Below, one piece after another: positions 22,681 through 32,701 of a stretch of 64,000 bases of DNA (position 1 is its first letter; each line of letters opens with the position of its first letter). Made by a program: the position numbers and the translations under genes. Source of the DNA: Pseudothermotoga_B sp051235805. GTDB taxonomy: Bacteria; Thermotogota; Thermotogae; Thermotogales; DSM-5069. Under the pieces are notes generated by a model. The model was given only the letters and a program-made list of their open reading frames with translations. It ran no database searches and was not told where the DNA came from. Location of the stretch: positions 310,001-374,000 of the forward strand of contig NZ_JBPNXV010000001.1 of NCBI RefSeq assembly GCF_051235805.1. Direction: 5' to 3'.

Positions 22681-23798
22681 TTGAAATTCAACTTCTTGCG
22701 TCTGTGAGCCACTTTGTATCCGATTTTTATGTCTCCTTCTTGACACCACTTGCGCCTTACTTTATGGACAAATATCGTGTAGAAGCAAAAGATATTGCTT
22801 TGTTCATAACCTTGATCTCATTCATATCGTCCGTATTTCAAATTCTCTTTGGCTTTCTGGCACAAAAGGTCAGTAACACGAGTAGGTTTATATACATACT
22901 GACTGTTGCAACGGTTCTAATGATAAGCATAATAGAATTCGCTCCGAGTATCTTGGTTTTATTCATCATCTTCATAATTGCCTATTTCGCGAACTCAGCT
23001 TTTCATCCAGCCGGTGCGGCACTTGTGCATGGAAAATCGAAAAGAGCCGTGCCGTTTTTTGTGTCAGCAGGCACTCTTGGTGCTGCACTCGGGCCAATTT
23101 TCATAACAGTTTTTTCCTCAAAGGTGGGGTTAAGATTTCTGTGGATAGTGAGTCTGCCAATAGTTTTCTTGATGACTTTGATGGTGAGAAATGAAAGTTC
23201 AGATCGACTGGCAGTTTCAATAAGTCATGAGAAAATAACTTTCAAGCAGAAAAGGCTGTTGATCAGTCTATGGCTTTTGGTAACCATTAGAACCCTTGTC
23301 ATGTCTATAGCGCATCTGTACGCACCGATTTTATCTACCCAAAAAGGGTTTTCGCTCGTCTTCGGTGGAAGTCTACTTTCTGCAGGTGTTACTGTTGGTG
23401 TTTTGACCACTGTGTTGGGTGCGGCACTGAGCAACCGATTCGGAAATCATGTCGTGAATCTTGTAAGCTTTTTTGGGATGGCATTAGCCTTACTGATTCT
23501 TGTCAGCAGCGCGAGTAAAATAGTGATGCTGCTGAGCTACATTCTCATGGATGGCTTTGGTTATCTAACTATGTCTTCGAATCTTTCTCATGCTCAAGCT
23601 GGATTGCCCAATCACACATCGTTCGCATCTTCTGTGGTTATGGGCTTTGCTTGGGCTTGTGGGACAGGGTTGAGGTTCTTTCTGATAATACCCTTTGGTA
23701 ATGCTACGGACACTCTGTTCTACGTAACGGCATCAATTTCCGCTATGATGGCCTTTGTTGTACTTTTAGGAGGGAGAAGATATCTTGCCGTTAGGTGA
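22677..23798 (+). CDS. MFS transporter, fosmidomycin-resistance (Fsr)-like
   Basis: This 373-residue membrane protein has about 12 helices and the Fsr-group features SHFVSDFYVSFLTPLAPYF at the start and YFANSAFHPAGAALVHG near residue 105. The known members export drugs such as fosmidomycin; the natural substrate is unknown. GTG 22677 overlaps the mrp stop (4 nt) and follows GGGGAG inside mrp, and its end overlaps the next gene. Confidence 0.8.
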   Translation: MIEIQLLASVSHFVSDFYVSFLTPLAPYFMDKYRVEAKDIALFITLISFISSVFQILFGFLAQKVSNTSRFIYILTVATVLMISIIEFAPSILVLFIIFIIAYFANSAFHPAGAALVHGKSKRAVPFFVSAGTLGAALGPIFITVFSSKVGLRFLWIVSLPIVFLMTLMVRNESSDRLAVSISHEKITFKQKRLLISLWLLVTIRTLVMSIAHLYAPILSTQKGFSLVFGGSLLSAGVTVGVLTTVLGAALSNRFGNHVVNLVSFFGMALALLILVSSASKIVMLLSYILMDGFGYLTMSSNLSHAQAGLPNHTSFASSVVMGFAWACGTGLRFFLIIPFGNATDTLFYVTASISAMMAFVVLLGGRRYLAVR

Positions 23799-24810
23799 AA
23801 AGATCGTTGAACCAAGAAAGGTAGCGATGTACTTTACTCTGCTTTACACTGTGTTTTTCGTTCTTCTGTTTCTGATCTACAAGAATTTCTTCAGCACCGT
23901 GCTGTTCACCTTCATTGCCGTTATGGTGGTAGACGCGGTGGCGAGCCTTTTGCGCAAGGTCAAGATTCCAAGAATGATGTCAACTATTTTGTCGTTGATT
24001 ACTTGCTTTTCACTGCTACTTTGGGGACTGATCGCGATCATTCCAGCTGCTTTTACACAGATTGCTGACTTCTACAAACTGATATCAGATGTTGTTGAAA
24101 AACGAGCATGGGAGCAGTATATCCAAGGCAACCAAGATTTGTTGAATATGTTGAATGGTCTTGTCGATTTCATAAAACCGAGTATCAACGAGCTCGCCAA
24201 CTATTTGATTAGAACTGTTGCTGGACAGATTCCTGGAGCCTTGGTAATACTGTTTTTCACAATACTCGGCACGATCTATGTCTCTCTCTATGCACGAAGT
24301 ATTTTACAAGTTGTACCCTTGCTTTATCCCAAGAGGAGTAGAGACCATGTGAAGAGTTTTCTCGACGAACTTAAGATCAACATGAGAAGATTCATAGGAG
24401 TCATAGCACTGAATGCCGTTATAGTGGGAGCGGCGTTCTACATTTTGTTCAGAGCCATGAATTTGCGTTATGCACCTCTTGTCGCCTTCTGGGCTTTTCT
24501 CACCAATTTCATACCAATTGTTGGTGTCGTTTTCGAATTCATTCCAATCTTCTTGTTTTCTCTATCTCTTGGTTTGGAAGGCATGTTGTGGATTGTTTTG
24601 TTCTCGGTGCTGATACACCTTGGTGTCTTCGTGCTCTTCTTTGAGGTTATGAAAGGTTATGCGAAAGTCAATCCAGTTCTCATGATCTTCGCAATTTTGG
24701 TCACCGGGGAGATCTTTGGACCAGCTGGTGTGTTCTTCGGTGTGCCAGCTGCGGTGTTTGCGGTGGTATTCTACAAGCAGTTTCTACGTTCAGAATTTGA
24801 AAGGGATTAA
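23785..24810 (+). CDS. AI-2E/YdiK-family membrane protein
   Basis: This 341-residue protein has about eight helices in the AI-2 exporter family pattern (GTIYVSLYARSIL, RFIGVIALNAVIVGAAFYILF, FWAFLTNFIPIVGVVFEFIP, GEIFGPAGVFFGVPAAVF). Some members export autoinducer-2, others are Na+/H+ antiporters, so the substrate is open. TTG 23785 follows GGAGGGAGAAG inside the MFS gene. Confidence 0.85.
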   Translation: MPLGEKIVEPRKVAMYFTLLYTVFFVLLFLIYKNFFSTVLFTFIAVMVVDAVASLLRKVKIPRMMSTILSLITCFSLLLWGLIAIIPAAFTQIADFYKLISDVVEKRAWEQYIQGNQDLLNMLNGLVDFIKPSINELANYLIRTVAGQIPGALVILFFTILGTIYVSLYARSILQVVPLLYPKRSRDHVKSFLDELKINMRRFIGVIALNAVIVGAAFYILFRAMNLRYAPLVAFWAFLTNFIPIVGVVFEFIPIFLFSLSLGLEGMLWIVLFSVLIHLGVFVLFFEVMKGYAKVNPVLMIFAILVTGEIFGPAGVFFGVPAAVFAVVFYKQFLRSEFERD

Positions 24811-25982
24811 TGATGAAATGCGTATCACTTGCAATGATCGTTCTTTTATCCATTTGTGTTTTCGCAGGCGTCATTGACAAGGCTGGTAAAGATCCAGAGC
24901 AGAGTTGGGAAGAGTTGATAAAGCTTATAAAAACCGATCCAGATTCGAATGTGATACTGACCGAAGGTCCAAAAATATCAGCCAAGAGACGTCTTGCAAG
25001 ATTCGAATCGTTCAGAGAAGCCGTTGTTGATGAAAACTTTGACAGATTTCTCAAAGATTTGGTTTTTTCAGTTGATTTGCAAGTAGATCTTTCACAAGAG
25101 GTTTTCTTGGTTTTCCCTCAGTTAAGAGATACAATAACAGCCTTTGAAAAAGACAGCTTCGAAAACTTTGAGAAGCTCAAAGGTATCTGGAAGATAGGCG
25201 TCAAAGTTTCACCGCCGAGTGACTTTGGTCGTTGGGTTGTAGATAGATTCTTGAAAGATCCCTACACAGTTGATTGGAATCTGATTGCAATGTTGAAAAA
25301 TTCAGACAATGCTGAAGAGATCTCGCGACAAATTGTTGAAAGATGCTTGTTTTACCAAAACCAAGAACAGCATTTTCCATCGCTCTACAGGTTATTTGAA
25401 ATCGCAAATCAGTTGAGTAGCCGGCAGCCCGATGAGTTTGAAAAGAGATTGACCACCTATATGGAAATGCTCAATATGCTGAGCAGATTTGAGCCTTCAA
25501 GGTTGAACTCTTCGGAATTTTATGCATTTCTCATGAGCTTTGATAGATTGGCTGAACCGAAAGAAGAAATCAGAAAACGTCTGATCTTCTTGATACAGTC
25601 TGCCAAGAAGATGGGAGCAGAGCTTGTATACGTTGAAACAAAAGATGAGTATATAAATTCGCTTCTTCGAGGATTAGAGAAAAAAGTCGTTAGAAGAATT
25701 CCTGTTTGGATTTGGCTGTTACTCGGTGTGATAAGTTTTGCTTCATTAGTTTTATCCATCAGTCGTTTGAAACTGAATTTTCTTTTATTCTTCAGGATGA
25801 GAAAATCAGCTATTAAGTTGTGCAAAAAGATTCTCTTGAAGAAACCTTCAGATCTGTCTATGCATTTTAAGCTGGCAATGTTGTACGAACAGATTGGCAA
25901 AGTGGATGAAGCAATAAAAGAGTATCAATGTATAAAGGATTTGAGTAAAATGCTTAGGGCACCTCAAGAAAAGGGCAGATGA
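24810..25982 (+). CDS. Membrane-anchored TPR protein of unknown function
   Basis: A signal peptide (MMKCVSLAMIVLLSICVFAG) precedes a large helical extracytoplasmic region (about 25-285), one transmembrane helix (PVWIWLLLGVISFASLVLSI, about 295-315) and a short cytoplasmic tail with a TPR-like repeat (HFKLAMLYEQIGKVDEAIKEYQ, about 355-376). I know no named family for the extracytoplasmic part. It shares one base with the end of the AI-2E gene. Its stop abuts the stop of the convergent MATE gene. Confidence 0.65.
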   Translation: MMKCVSLAMIVLLSICVFAGVIDKAGKDPEQSWEELIKLIKTDPDSNVILTEGPKISAKRRLARFESFREAVVDENFDRFLKDLVFSVDLQVDLSQEVFLVFPQLRDTITAFEKDSFENFEKLKGIWKIGVKVSPPSDFGRWVVDRFLKDPYTVDWNLIAMLKNSDNAEEISRQIVERCLFYQNQEQHFPSLYRLFEIANQLSSRQPDEFEKRLTTYMEMLNMLSRFEPSRLNSSEFYAFLMSFDRLAEPKEEIRKRLIFLIQSAKKMGAELVYVETKDEYINSLLRGLEKKVVRRIPVWIWLLLGVISFASLVLSISRLKLNFLLFFRMRKSAIKLCKKILLKKPSDLSMHFKLAMLYEQIGKVDEAIKEYQCIKDLSKMLRAPQEKGR

Positions 25983-27386
25983 TCAATTCCCCGGCAAGTC
26001 ACCTGATGTGGCTTTAACCTTTAATGTAGTTTTCTTTGCCCTCTTTTCCCATCTACCACTCAAATAGAAGAACAACTTTATCAAGCTTCTGAAGACTATG
26101 TCTGTCATCATTCCAATCCAAGCACCGAGTAAACCAAGATTGAAGTTTTTGACAAGAAAATAGCCAACTGGCAGTCTGATGAGCCACATTGCAATGGCGA
26201 CAGTTATCATTGGGAAGGATGTGTTGCCAGTACCTCTTAGTGCGCCATTCATACAATAATCGATTGCAAGAAAGGCTTGAAACAAACCTATGAGTCTCAC
26301 TGGCAACAGAGCGATGGAAATGATTTCTGCATCGTTTGTGAAAAGGGTGATCAGAAGTTTTGGAAAGGCGAAGATGAAGATCCCAACAGATACTTGAAAA
26401 ATTGTTGTGAGTATCCAACCTTGTCGAACAACTCCGGCTATCTTTGTCAGTTCTCCTCTACCGTTGTAACGCCCAACGAGTGCCGTTATCGCAACAGACA
26501 AACCCATACCCGGCATGAAGGAGATTGATTCAATGTTTATCCCAACACGATGTGCTGCATAGGCTTTCGCTCCAGCCATCAACAGTATGTTGGCGAAGAG
26601 TAAAAGACCAGTTGAAAAGAGCATGTTTTCTGCCGCTGTTGGCAAACCAACGGCGAGGATATTTCCCATCGTAGTGAAATCAATCTTTCTTCCCTGTTTT
26701 TCTCGCGCGTGTAGGTTATAGCTGTTGAGTACCGCGATCAAAAGTAGGATGACTCCAACCAGGCGCGACAAAACGGTGGCAAGTGCGGCTCCTTTTGCTT
26801 CAAGTCTCGGAAAACCCAGTTTTCCAAAGATCATACCGTAATCAAGGACAATGTTCAAGGCATTTGAAATTGCTGCCACCAACATAGGAGTCTTGGTGTC
26901 TCCAGATCCTCTCAGTGCCGCCGAAAGAGTTCCCATGAAAGACATCGTCAGTATGCCAGAAAGTATTACCGTGAGATAATCAACACTCATCTGATAAACT
27001 TGTTGATCGACGTTTGGAAAGATCTTCAAGATTGTTGGAATAAAAGGGACGAAAACCATCATAGCCAATCCCCAGATCGTTGCCAAGTATAAGCCATTCC
27101 AAAGAGATCTGCTTATCATCTTGTTGTTTCTCGCGCCAACGGCATTAGATACAAGCACTGTAACACCAGTGGATGCGGCTATTAGCACGACTTGAAAGAT
27201 AAAAAAGACTTGGTTTGCGAGCGATACACCACTCATTGCTTGCCAAGACAGGTGTCCCAAGAAAGCTGTGTCGACCAATCCCAAGAGCATCTGCAAAGCG
27301 TTCTCAGCCATAGAAGGCAAGCCCAACAGCAGAAGCTCTTTTCTGACTTCCCTTTTTTGAGTCTTGCTGAGATATTCCTTCAACAA
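25983..27386 (-). CDS. MATE-family efflux protein
   Basis: This 467-residue, 12-helix protein of the MATE superfamily shows GLPSMAENALQMLLGLVDTAFLGHLS at the N-terminus, ASTGVTVLVSNAVGARN and the second-half repeat GLPTAAENMLFSTGLL. MATE proteins export drugs or metabolites with Na+ or H+. TTG 27386 is the longest start; no good ribosome binding site lies before it, so the exact start is uncertain. Confidence 0.9.
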   Translation of the reverse strand: MLKEYLSKTQKREVRKELLLLGLPSMAENALQMLLGLVDTAFLGHLSWQAMSGVSLANQVFFIFQVVLIAASTGVTVLVSNAVGARNNKMISRSLWNGLYLATIWGLAMMVFVPFIPTILKIFPNVDQQVYQMSVDYLTVILSGILTMSFMGTLSAALRGSGDTKTPMLVAAISNALNIVLDYGMIFGKLGFPRLEAKGAALATVLSRLVGVILLLIAVLNSYNLHAREKQGRKIDFTTMGNILAVGLPTAAENMLFSTGLLLFANILLMAGAKAYAAHRVGINIESISFMPGMGLSVAITALVGRYNGRGELTKIAGVVRQGWILTTIFQVSVGIFIFAFPKLLITLFTNDAEIISIALLPVRLIGLFQAFLAIDYCMNGALRGTGNTSFPMITVAIAMWLIRLPVGYFLVKNFNLGLLGAWIGMMTDIVFRSLIKLFFYLSGRWEKRAKKTTLKVKATSGDLPGN

Positions 27387-27524
27387 TGAATACTTCAGAA
27401 CAAAGCCTCCAATACCATCAATAGCACTTTATCTTTTCCAAATTTAGTTCGCAGAAGTAACTTTTCGTTATATGAAGGTCGCGCAGTTGGGTAATTCATC
27501 GTATACTTTTCTTGGAGGCATCAC

Positions 27525-28091
27525 ATGAGTGGTTATTACAGCATAAAAGATCAGCAGATAAAACTTAAGACAGATTTCTCTGCTGACAGAATACTTGTCC
27601 TATGTAGCGGTGGTGAAGATCTTTTCAGTAAACTACTCAAGGAAAAGATTGTTTTTGTCACACCGCTTGAGGATCTATTGAAAGCAGCTGATGCGAAAGC
27701 TTTAAAAATCTTGATGAATCCAACGAAACTTTCTTTTGCCCCTGAATCTTTTGATGTTGTGCTATGCTTTTTCACCTTTTTTTACTTGCCAAAACACAAA
27801 GCTATCTTCGAAAATGTCAATTACATTTTGAAAAGATGGGGAAGACTACTTGTGTGGGATGTGACCATACCCAAGAAGGTTGGGCATAAGAGTTTCTTCG
27901 CGGTACCGATTCTAATCGATACGGGTCTTGAGATGATCAAAATGGTGCATGTAACTAAGTGGAAGTTCGAACAGAGTTCAGGTCTTATCAAGAAAATCGC
28001 ACGTGAAAATGGTTTCAAATTGCTCAACGAAGAGTTGTCCGATCAGATCTTTCATTTAGAGTTCTCCAAGATTGCCGACGTGAAAAGATGA
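27525..28091 (+). CDS. Class I SAM-dependent methyltransferase-like protein
   Basis: This 188-residue protein has a Rossmann-type layout: motif I-like ILVLCSGGEDLFSKLL (24-39), LSFAPESFDVVLCFFTFFYLPKHKAIFENVNYILKRWGRLLVWDV (68-112) resembling motifs IV-VI. The usual GxGxG is replaced by CSGGED, so cofactor binding may be altered. The N-terminal motif is unusually short. Own ribosome binding site (TTGGAGG) before ATG 27525. Its stop abuts that of fliI. Confidence 0.65.
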   Translation: MSGYYSIKDQQIKLKTDFSADRILVLCSGGEDLFSKLLKEKIVFVTPLEDLLKAADAKALKILMNPTKLSFAPESFDVVLCFFTFFYLPKHKAIFENVNYILKRWGRLLVWDVTIPKKVGHKSFFAVPILIDTGLEMIKMVHVTKWKFEQSSGLIKKIARENGFKLLNEELSDQIFHLEFSKIADVKR

Positions 28092-29405
28092 TCAAACCAT
28101 GGAGGAAAGCTTCAAAAGCTGTTTTATTGTTTCGTCATAACTTGGTTTTTCATCGATTGCTTGCTTGAGAAAGTTGTTTATAGGTTCTATCATCTCAATC
28201 GCCTTGTCTATCTGTGGATTAGATCCTGGCCTGTAAGCACCTACGTCGATCAAATCCTTTGCTTCGTAATAAACAGCCATAAGGCCACGCAATTTCTTAC
28301 TCGCCTCCAAATGCTCCTTACTGGCTACATCGATCATCAATCTGCTCACACTTGCCAAGACATCTATGGCTGGATAGTGATTCAATTCTGCCAATCTTCT
28401 GGAGAGCATTATGTGACCATCTACAACACTTCTAACGGTATCAGATATAGGTTCGTTGAAGTCATCTGCTTCGACAAGTACTGTGTATATGGCAGTAATG
28501 CTTCCCTTGTCAGAGTTTCCAGCCCTTTCTAAAATACCAGGTATGCCTGCAAAAACACTTGGTGGGTATCCTCTGGCTGTTGGTGGTTCTCCAATGGCAA
28601 GTCCTATCTCTCTTTGTGCCATCGCCCAACGTGTCAAAGAGTCCACCATCAGAAGGACATCCAAACCTCTGTCACGAAAATACTCGGCAATGCTGGTTGC
28701 CGTGTACAGAGCTTTAGATCTCATCAACGCCGGTTGATCCGATGTGGAAACTACAACAACCGATTTTTGAATACCACTCGCGAGGTCTTTTTCTATGAAC
28801 TCTCTAACCTCTCTACCTCTCTCACCTATTAGGGCAATGACGTTCACATCAGCAACGGTGTTTCGCGCTATCATACCAAGAAGGGTACTCTTACCCACAC
28901 CGCTTCCGGCAAAGATTCCTATGCGTTGTCCCTTGCCTATTGTTGTAAAACCATCGATTGCACGAACACCCACAGAGAGTGGTTTTGTTATTCTTGCCCT
29001 TTTGAGTGGATGCGGTGCTGTGTTGATCAAAGGATACCTCTGTCTTGCAAGAATCGGTTTCCCATCTATCGGTCTTCCCAAACCATCGAGAATTCTGCCT
29101 TTCATTTCATCGGATACAGCTACATCCAAACGTTTGCCTGTTCTACAGACCGTCGTTCCATGTTTTGCACCAGATAGATCCTCTAATGGCATGAGTAAGA
29201 CCTTTCCATCTTTGAATCCAACCACTTCGCACAGTGGTTGCTTGCCATCCAAGTTCAGTTTGCAAGTTTCACCAAGGAATGCATCAGGACCGATTGATTC
29301 AACGGTCAATCCCACTATTCGACTGACCTTACCGTTCACCTTCAAAAAATCTTCTTCCCCAACCTTTTGCTTGAGAAGGCTCAGCATCTGTAACAACTCA
29401 ATCAC
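28092..29405 (-). CDS. fliI: Flagellar protein export ATPase
   Basis: This is the ATPase of the flagellar type III export apparatus. Walker A GIFAGSGVGKSTLLG lies near residue 160, followed by LIGERGREVREF and the Walker B region DVLLMVDSLTRWAMAQREIG; the C-terminus ends in the FliI-type helical domain. GTG 29405 is chosen because GAGGAGGT lies 8 nt upstream and this overlaps fliH by 8 nt. It is the last gene of the fliF-fliG-fliH-fliI set. Confidence 0.96.
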   Translation of the reverse strand: MIELLQMLSLLKQKVGEEDFLKVNGKVSRIVGLTVESIGPDAFLGETCKLNLDGKQPLCEVVGFKDGKVLLMPLEDLSGAKHGTTVCRTGKRLDVAVSDEMKGRILDGLGRPIDGKPILARQRYPLINTAPHPLKRARITKPLSVGVRAIDGFTTIGKGQRIGIFAGSGVGKSTLLGMIARNTVADVNVIALIGERGREVREFIEKDLASGIQKSVVVVSTSDQPALMRSKALYTATSIAEYFRDRGLDVLLMVDSLTRWAMAQREIGLAIGEPPTARGYPPSVFAGIPGILERAGNSDKGSITAIYTVLVEADDFNEPISDTVRSVVDGHIMLSRRLAELNHYPAIDVLASVSRLMIDVASKEHLEASKKLRGLMAVYYEAKDLIDVGAYRPGSNPQIDKAIEMIEPINNFLKQAIDEKPSYDETIKQLLKLSSMV

Positions 29406-30057
29406 TTCCGAATACCTCCTCAAACAGCTGATCTGCAACTCTCAGAAGGTACCCTTTGGAGGCATCGATGACACCAAGTTCAGTGTCAACTAATACATCG
29501 CCACGTTGAAGTTTTGCCGATTTCACAACCTCTATACCCAGAGCCTTTAATTTTTCCATTATCTGGGGAAATGTTTCGAAATCTGATTGGTTGACGGTGA
29601 CTTTCACGTTGTTCATGCCTATGATCTTTGCCAAGATCTCTTCGATTTTTCTCTGGTAGTCTACCTTGTCTATTTCTCTGTAAGTTATCTTTCTGACAAG
29701 CTCGAAGACGGTTTCTGAAAGTGAATTAGAGATTTCGGTTGTCTTTGAACGAAGTTCTTCGTTGAATTTCTTGACGATCTTTTCAAGCAGCTCTGTGGAA
29801 GTTTTTATCTGATTTTGTATGACAAGGCTTTCTTTTTTGGCGCTCTCTACGATTTTCTTGGCTTGTTCTTTTGCTTCATCAACTATGGTCTGTGCTTGCA
29901 GTTGAGCACTTTCTACTATCTTTTTGGCTTGTTCTTGGGCTTCTTTTAACTGTTGCTCAGCTTTTTTGAGAAGTTCCATTGGATCCTCGGTGATCTTTAC
30001 TACCCGGTTTGCTATATAAGGACTGTCTATGAAAAGCTGTCGCTTTTTAATGATCAC
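29398..30057 (-). CDS. fliH: Flagellar export regulator FliH
   Basis: This 219-residue protein has a long alanine/glutamine-rich coiled coil with repeated AKKIVESA segments (residues 33-75) and a C-terminal domain of the FliH/V-ATPase E type (GDVLVDTELGVIDASKGYLLRVADQLFEEV). It forms the stalk that holds the FliI ATPase. GTG 30057 overlaps the fliG stop. Confidence 0.88.
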   Translation of the reverse strand: MIIKKRQLFIDSPYIANRVVKITEDPMELLKKAEQQLKEAQEQAKKIVESAQLQAQTIVDEAKEQAKKIVESAKKESLVIQNQIKTSTELLEKIVKKFNEELRSKTTEISNSLSETVFELVRKITYREIDKVDYQRKIEEILAKIIGMNNVKVTVNQSDFETFPQIMEKLKALGIEVVKSAKLQRGDVLVDTELGVIDASKGYLLRVADQLFEEVFGSD

Positions 30058-31064
30058 ACAATCAGCTCCTCGCCACCACCTTTGGCAACAATTATCTCAC
30101 CAGCCTCTTCAAGTCTACGGACTACGTTTATGATCTTCTGCTGAGCTTCTTCGACATCTTTGATTCTGACTGGTCCCATGTATTCCAGTTCGTCTTGCAA
30201 CAGCTGAGCAGCCCTCTTTGAAATGTTTTTGAATATCTTTTCCTTGACCTCTTCTGACGCTCCCTTGAGTGCCAGTGCTAAATCTTTCGTTTCTACCTCG
30301 CGGAGTATGAGTTGCACCGATCTGTCGTCGAGTTTTGTGAGATCTTCGAAAACAAACATTCTTCTTCTGATTTCTTCAGCAAGTTCTGGTGAGTCATAGC
30401 CGAGTTTTTCCATGATTTTTCTTTCTGAAGATCGGTCTATGCTGTTCATGATCTCTGCTGCCGTATCAACACCACCAACCTGACTGAAGCTTTGACTCAC
30501 GAAGCCTGAAAGTTTTCTCTCCAGGTTCTTTTCAATCTCTCTTATGACATCTGGTGAAGATCTTTCCAACAACGCAATTCTCTTGACAACTTCGACCTGA
30601 AGATCTTCGGGAAGTGATGAAAGTATTCTTCCTGCAAGTTGTGGTTCGAGATAGCTGAGTATTAGGGCAACTGTCTGAGGATGCTCACTTTGCAAAAAGT
30701 TCACGAGCTGTAAGGGATCTGTTTGCCTGAGGAAATCGAATGGCTTGACTTGAAGATTGGAGATCAATCTCTCTATTATTTTCATGGCTCTTTCTGGACC
30801 GAAAGCCTTTTGCAAAACCTCTTTGGCATACTCAATTCCACCCTGAGAGATCATCTCACGTGCTCGGGCTATCTCCTGAAACTCTGAGAGAACGACCTTT
30901 TTTTCTTCCTCCGTGATCTTACCAACATTGGCAATCTCAACGGTGAGTTGCTCGACATCGGCTTCATCGAGATGCTTCAAGACTGTGGCCGCTTTTTCTG
31001 GCCCAAGCATCACTAACAACACTGCAGCCTTTCTTCTACCAGTGATTTGCTTCTTTTCAGCCAT
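30054..31064 (-). CDS. fliG: Flagellar motor switch protein FliG
   Basis: This 336-residue protein matches FliG over its whole length: N-terminal RRKAAVLLVMLGPEKAATVLKHLDE, the middle EHPQTVALILSYLEPQLAGRILSSLPEDLQ, and the C-terminal MFVFEDLTKLDDRSVQLILREVETKDLALALKGA stator-contact region. It couples MotA to rotation at the C ring. Confidence 0.97.
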   Translation of the reverse strand: MAEKKQITGRRKAAVLLVMLGPEKAATVLKHLDEADVEQLTVEIANVGKITEEEKKVVLSEFQEIARAREMISQGGIEYAKEVLQKAFGPERAMKIIERLISNLQVKPFDFLRQTDPLQLVNFLQSEHPQTVALILSYLEPQLAGRILSSLPEDLQVEVVKRIALLERSSPDVIREIEKNLERKLSGFVSQSFSQVGGVDTAAEIMNSIDRSSERKIMEKLGYDSPELAEEIRRRMFVFEDLTKLDDRSVQLILREVETKDLALALKGASEEVKEKIFKNISKRAAQLLQDELEYMGPVRIKDVEEAQQKIINVVRRLEEAGEIIVAKGGGEELIV

Positions 31065-31065
31065 T

Positions 31066-32679
31066 TCATATCCCTCTTTCCACTAACCAGAGCTTTATTA
31101 TGTTGGCAACCTCTTCTGGGGATTCTCTGTACATCTTCTCGAGGTCTTCTTTCAGTTGAAGCAATGCCTGCTGCTCTGGTGTGAGAGGTGCTTCTTTGAC
31201 CTTTTCTTCTTCCAGCACTTTCTTCAGTTCTTCTTCCATCCTCAATCTCCGTTGTTCTACCAACTTTCTGCCTTTGATTCTTCTAAGCTGCACGATCATC
31301 AAATATATCAAGAGAAATCCAAGTATGAACAGTAAGCTCAAGCCCAAAACCATCATGGTGAAGCGTCTCTTCTTCTCGATCTCTACCAGACTTCTCTGAT
31401 ATTCTTGTTCAAGAGATCTGTCGAAAGGTAAAAATGCCACTGAAACCGAGAGTTTGGGATCACTCGAATTCGCACCTATACCCTTACCGACTAAATCTGA
31501 AACAATGCTCGCCCATTTCAATCTTTCATTTTCATCGAATTTCTGAAATACCGATGAAGATGCATCGATTATCACTGACAGACTCAAACCCTCAATCTCG
31601 CCTTCTTTGTTTTGAACGACGTTTTCGACGATGGTGTTGATCTCATAGTTTGTTATAGTATGTGTTTTTTCGTAGGTCGATGTGCCCTGGCCCGTGGTAC
31701 TGGGATAAGTCGGTGGTATATTTGAATCTGTACCAACTGCTCCGCCTGTAGGTGGTTGGTTTGTACTTTTCTCAGCTTCTTGTTCCTGACTTCTGACGAT
31801 TCCACCCTGTCTTGTGACTGGTTCATAAGTAGTAGACTGTTTCTCTATCTTCTCCCAGTTCAACTTGATGTCTGGAATCACTTCGACTCTACTGGGACCA
31901 AAAACTGCTTCGAGCGTTTGTTTGATCTTCTTGCCATAATAAGCCTCTAAGTTCATCTTCAACTCAGTCCTGTTTGAAGCCAAAAGCATGTCAGTAGATG
32001 CGGTCACTTTATCGCTCAAAACCCTTGACATCTGGTCGATCACTTTGACATTCTCGAGTTTCATTCCCTCGACGGCTCCAGCCACCAACTCCATGATTCC
32101 TTTTACTTGGTTTTGTGTCAGATCTTGTCCGGGTTGCAGAACGACCAAAACTGATGCCCTCGGTTCAGCCATTTCACCGCGAACGTAATATGTGTACTTT
32201 GGGAGTGTGAGATGAACACGTGCAGACTTTACACCGCTTATGGTCATGATGCTTCTTTCAAGTTCACCTTGCAAGGCTACCTGGTATCTGACCTGCCTGT
32301 CGAAACTCGTGGCACCAAAACTCTGTTGGTCGAGTATTTCAAAACCCTTTGTCGTTGCACCTATTACACCCATTGAAGCGAGTCTCATCCTTAGTTCGTA
32401 GACGTTGTACTTATCAGAGATAAGAATTCTTCCTGGTTCTACCTTGTATTGCACGCCCATCGTCTGGAGCTGTTGAATCAGATACCCTGATTGCTCATCG
32501 GTTAAGCCACTTACAAGAAGGACATATCTTGGAGCAGCAAAGATGGATATCATAACAATACTGACGGTAATTATCGCTACAAAGATACCCATGAAGAGTA
32601 CCTTACTGGGAGTTGGTAGACCTTTGTACTTCTCGTAGAGGCCCTTGATGTATCCCCAGATTTTTTTCAAGAAGTCCAA
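31066..32679 (-). CDS. fliF: Flagellar MS-ring protein FliF
   Basis: This protein of about 537 residues has two transmembrane helices (about 25-50 and 440-465), a periplasmic ring-building part (YLIQQLQTMGVQYKVEPGRILI..., GVKSARVHLTLPKYTYYVRGEMAEPRASVLVVLQPG) and a C-terminal FliG-binding tail. TTG 32679 is chosen because GAGGAG lies 8 nt upstream; a GTG at 32688 is in frame but sits inside that site. It is the first flagellar gene of the operon, 22 nt after the lytic transglycosylase. Confidence 0.95.
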   Translation of the reverse strand: MDFLKKIWGYIKGLYEKYKGLPTPSKVLFMGIFVAIITVSIVMISIFAAPRYVLLVSGLTDEQSGYLIQQLQTMGVQYKVEPGRILISDKYNVYELRMRLASMGVIGATTKGFEILDQQSFGATSFDRQVRYQVALQGELERSIMTISGVKSARVHLTLPKYTYYVRGEMAEPRASVLVVLQPGQDLTQNQVKGIMELVAGAVEGMKLENVKVIDQMSRVLSDKVTASTDMLLASNRTELKMNLEAYYGKKIKQTLEAVFGPSRVEVIPDIKLNWEKIEKQSTTYEPVTRQGGIVRSQEQEAEKSTNQPPTGGAVGTDSNIPPTYPSTTGQGTSTYEKTHTITNYEINTIVENVVQNKEGEIEGLSLSVIIDASSSVFQKFDENERLKWASIVSDLVGKGIGANSSDPKLSVSVAFLPFDRSLEQEYQRSLVEIEKKRRFTMMVLGLSLLFILGFLLIYLMIVQLRRIKGRKLVEQRRLRMEEELKKVLEEEKVKEAPLTPEQQALLQLKEDLEKMYRESPEEVANIIKLWLVERGI

Positions 32680-32701
32680 ACTTACCACTCCTCGGACGTT
32701 A

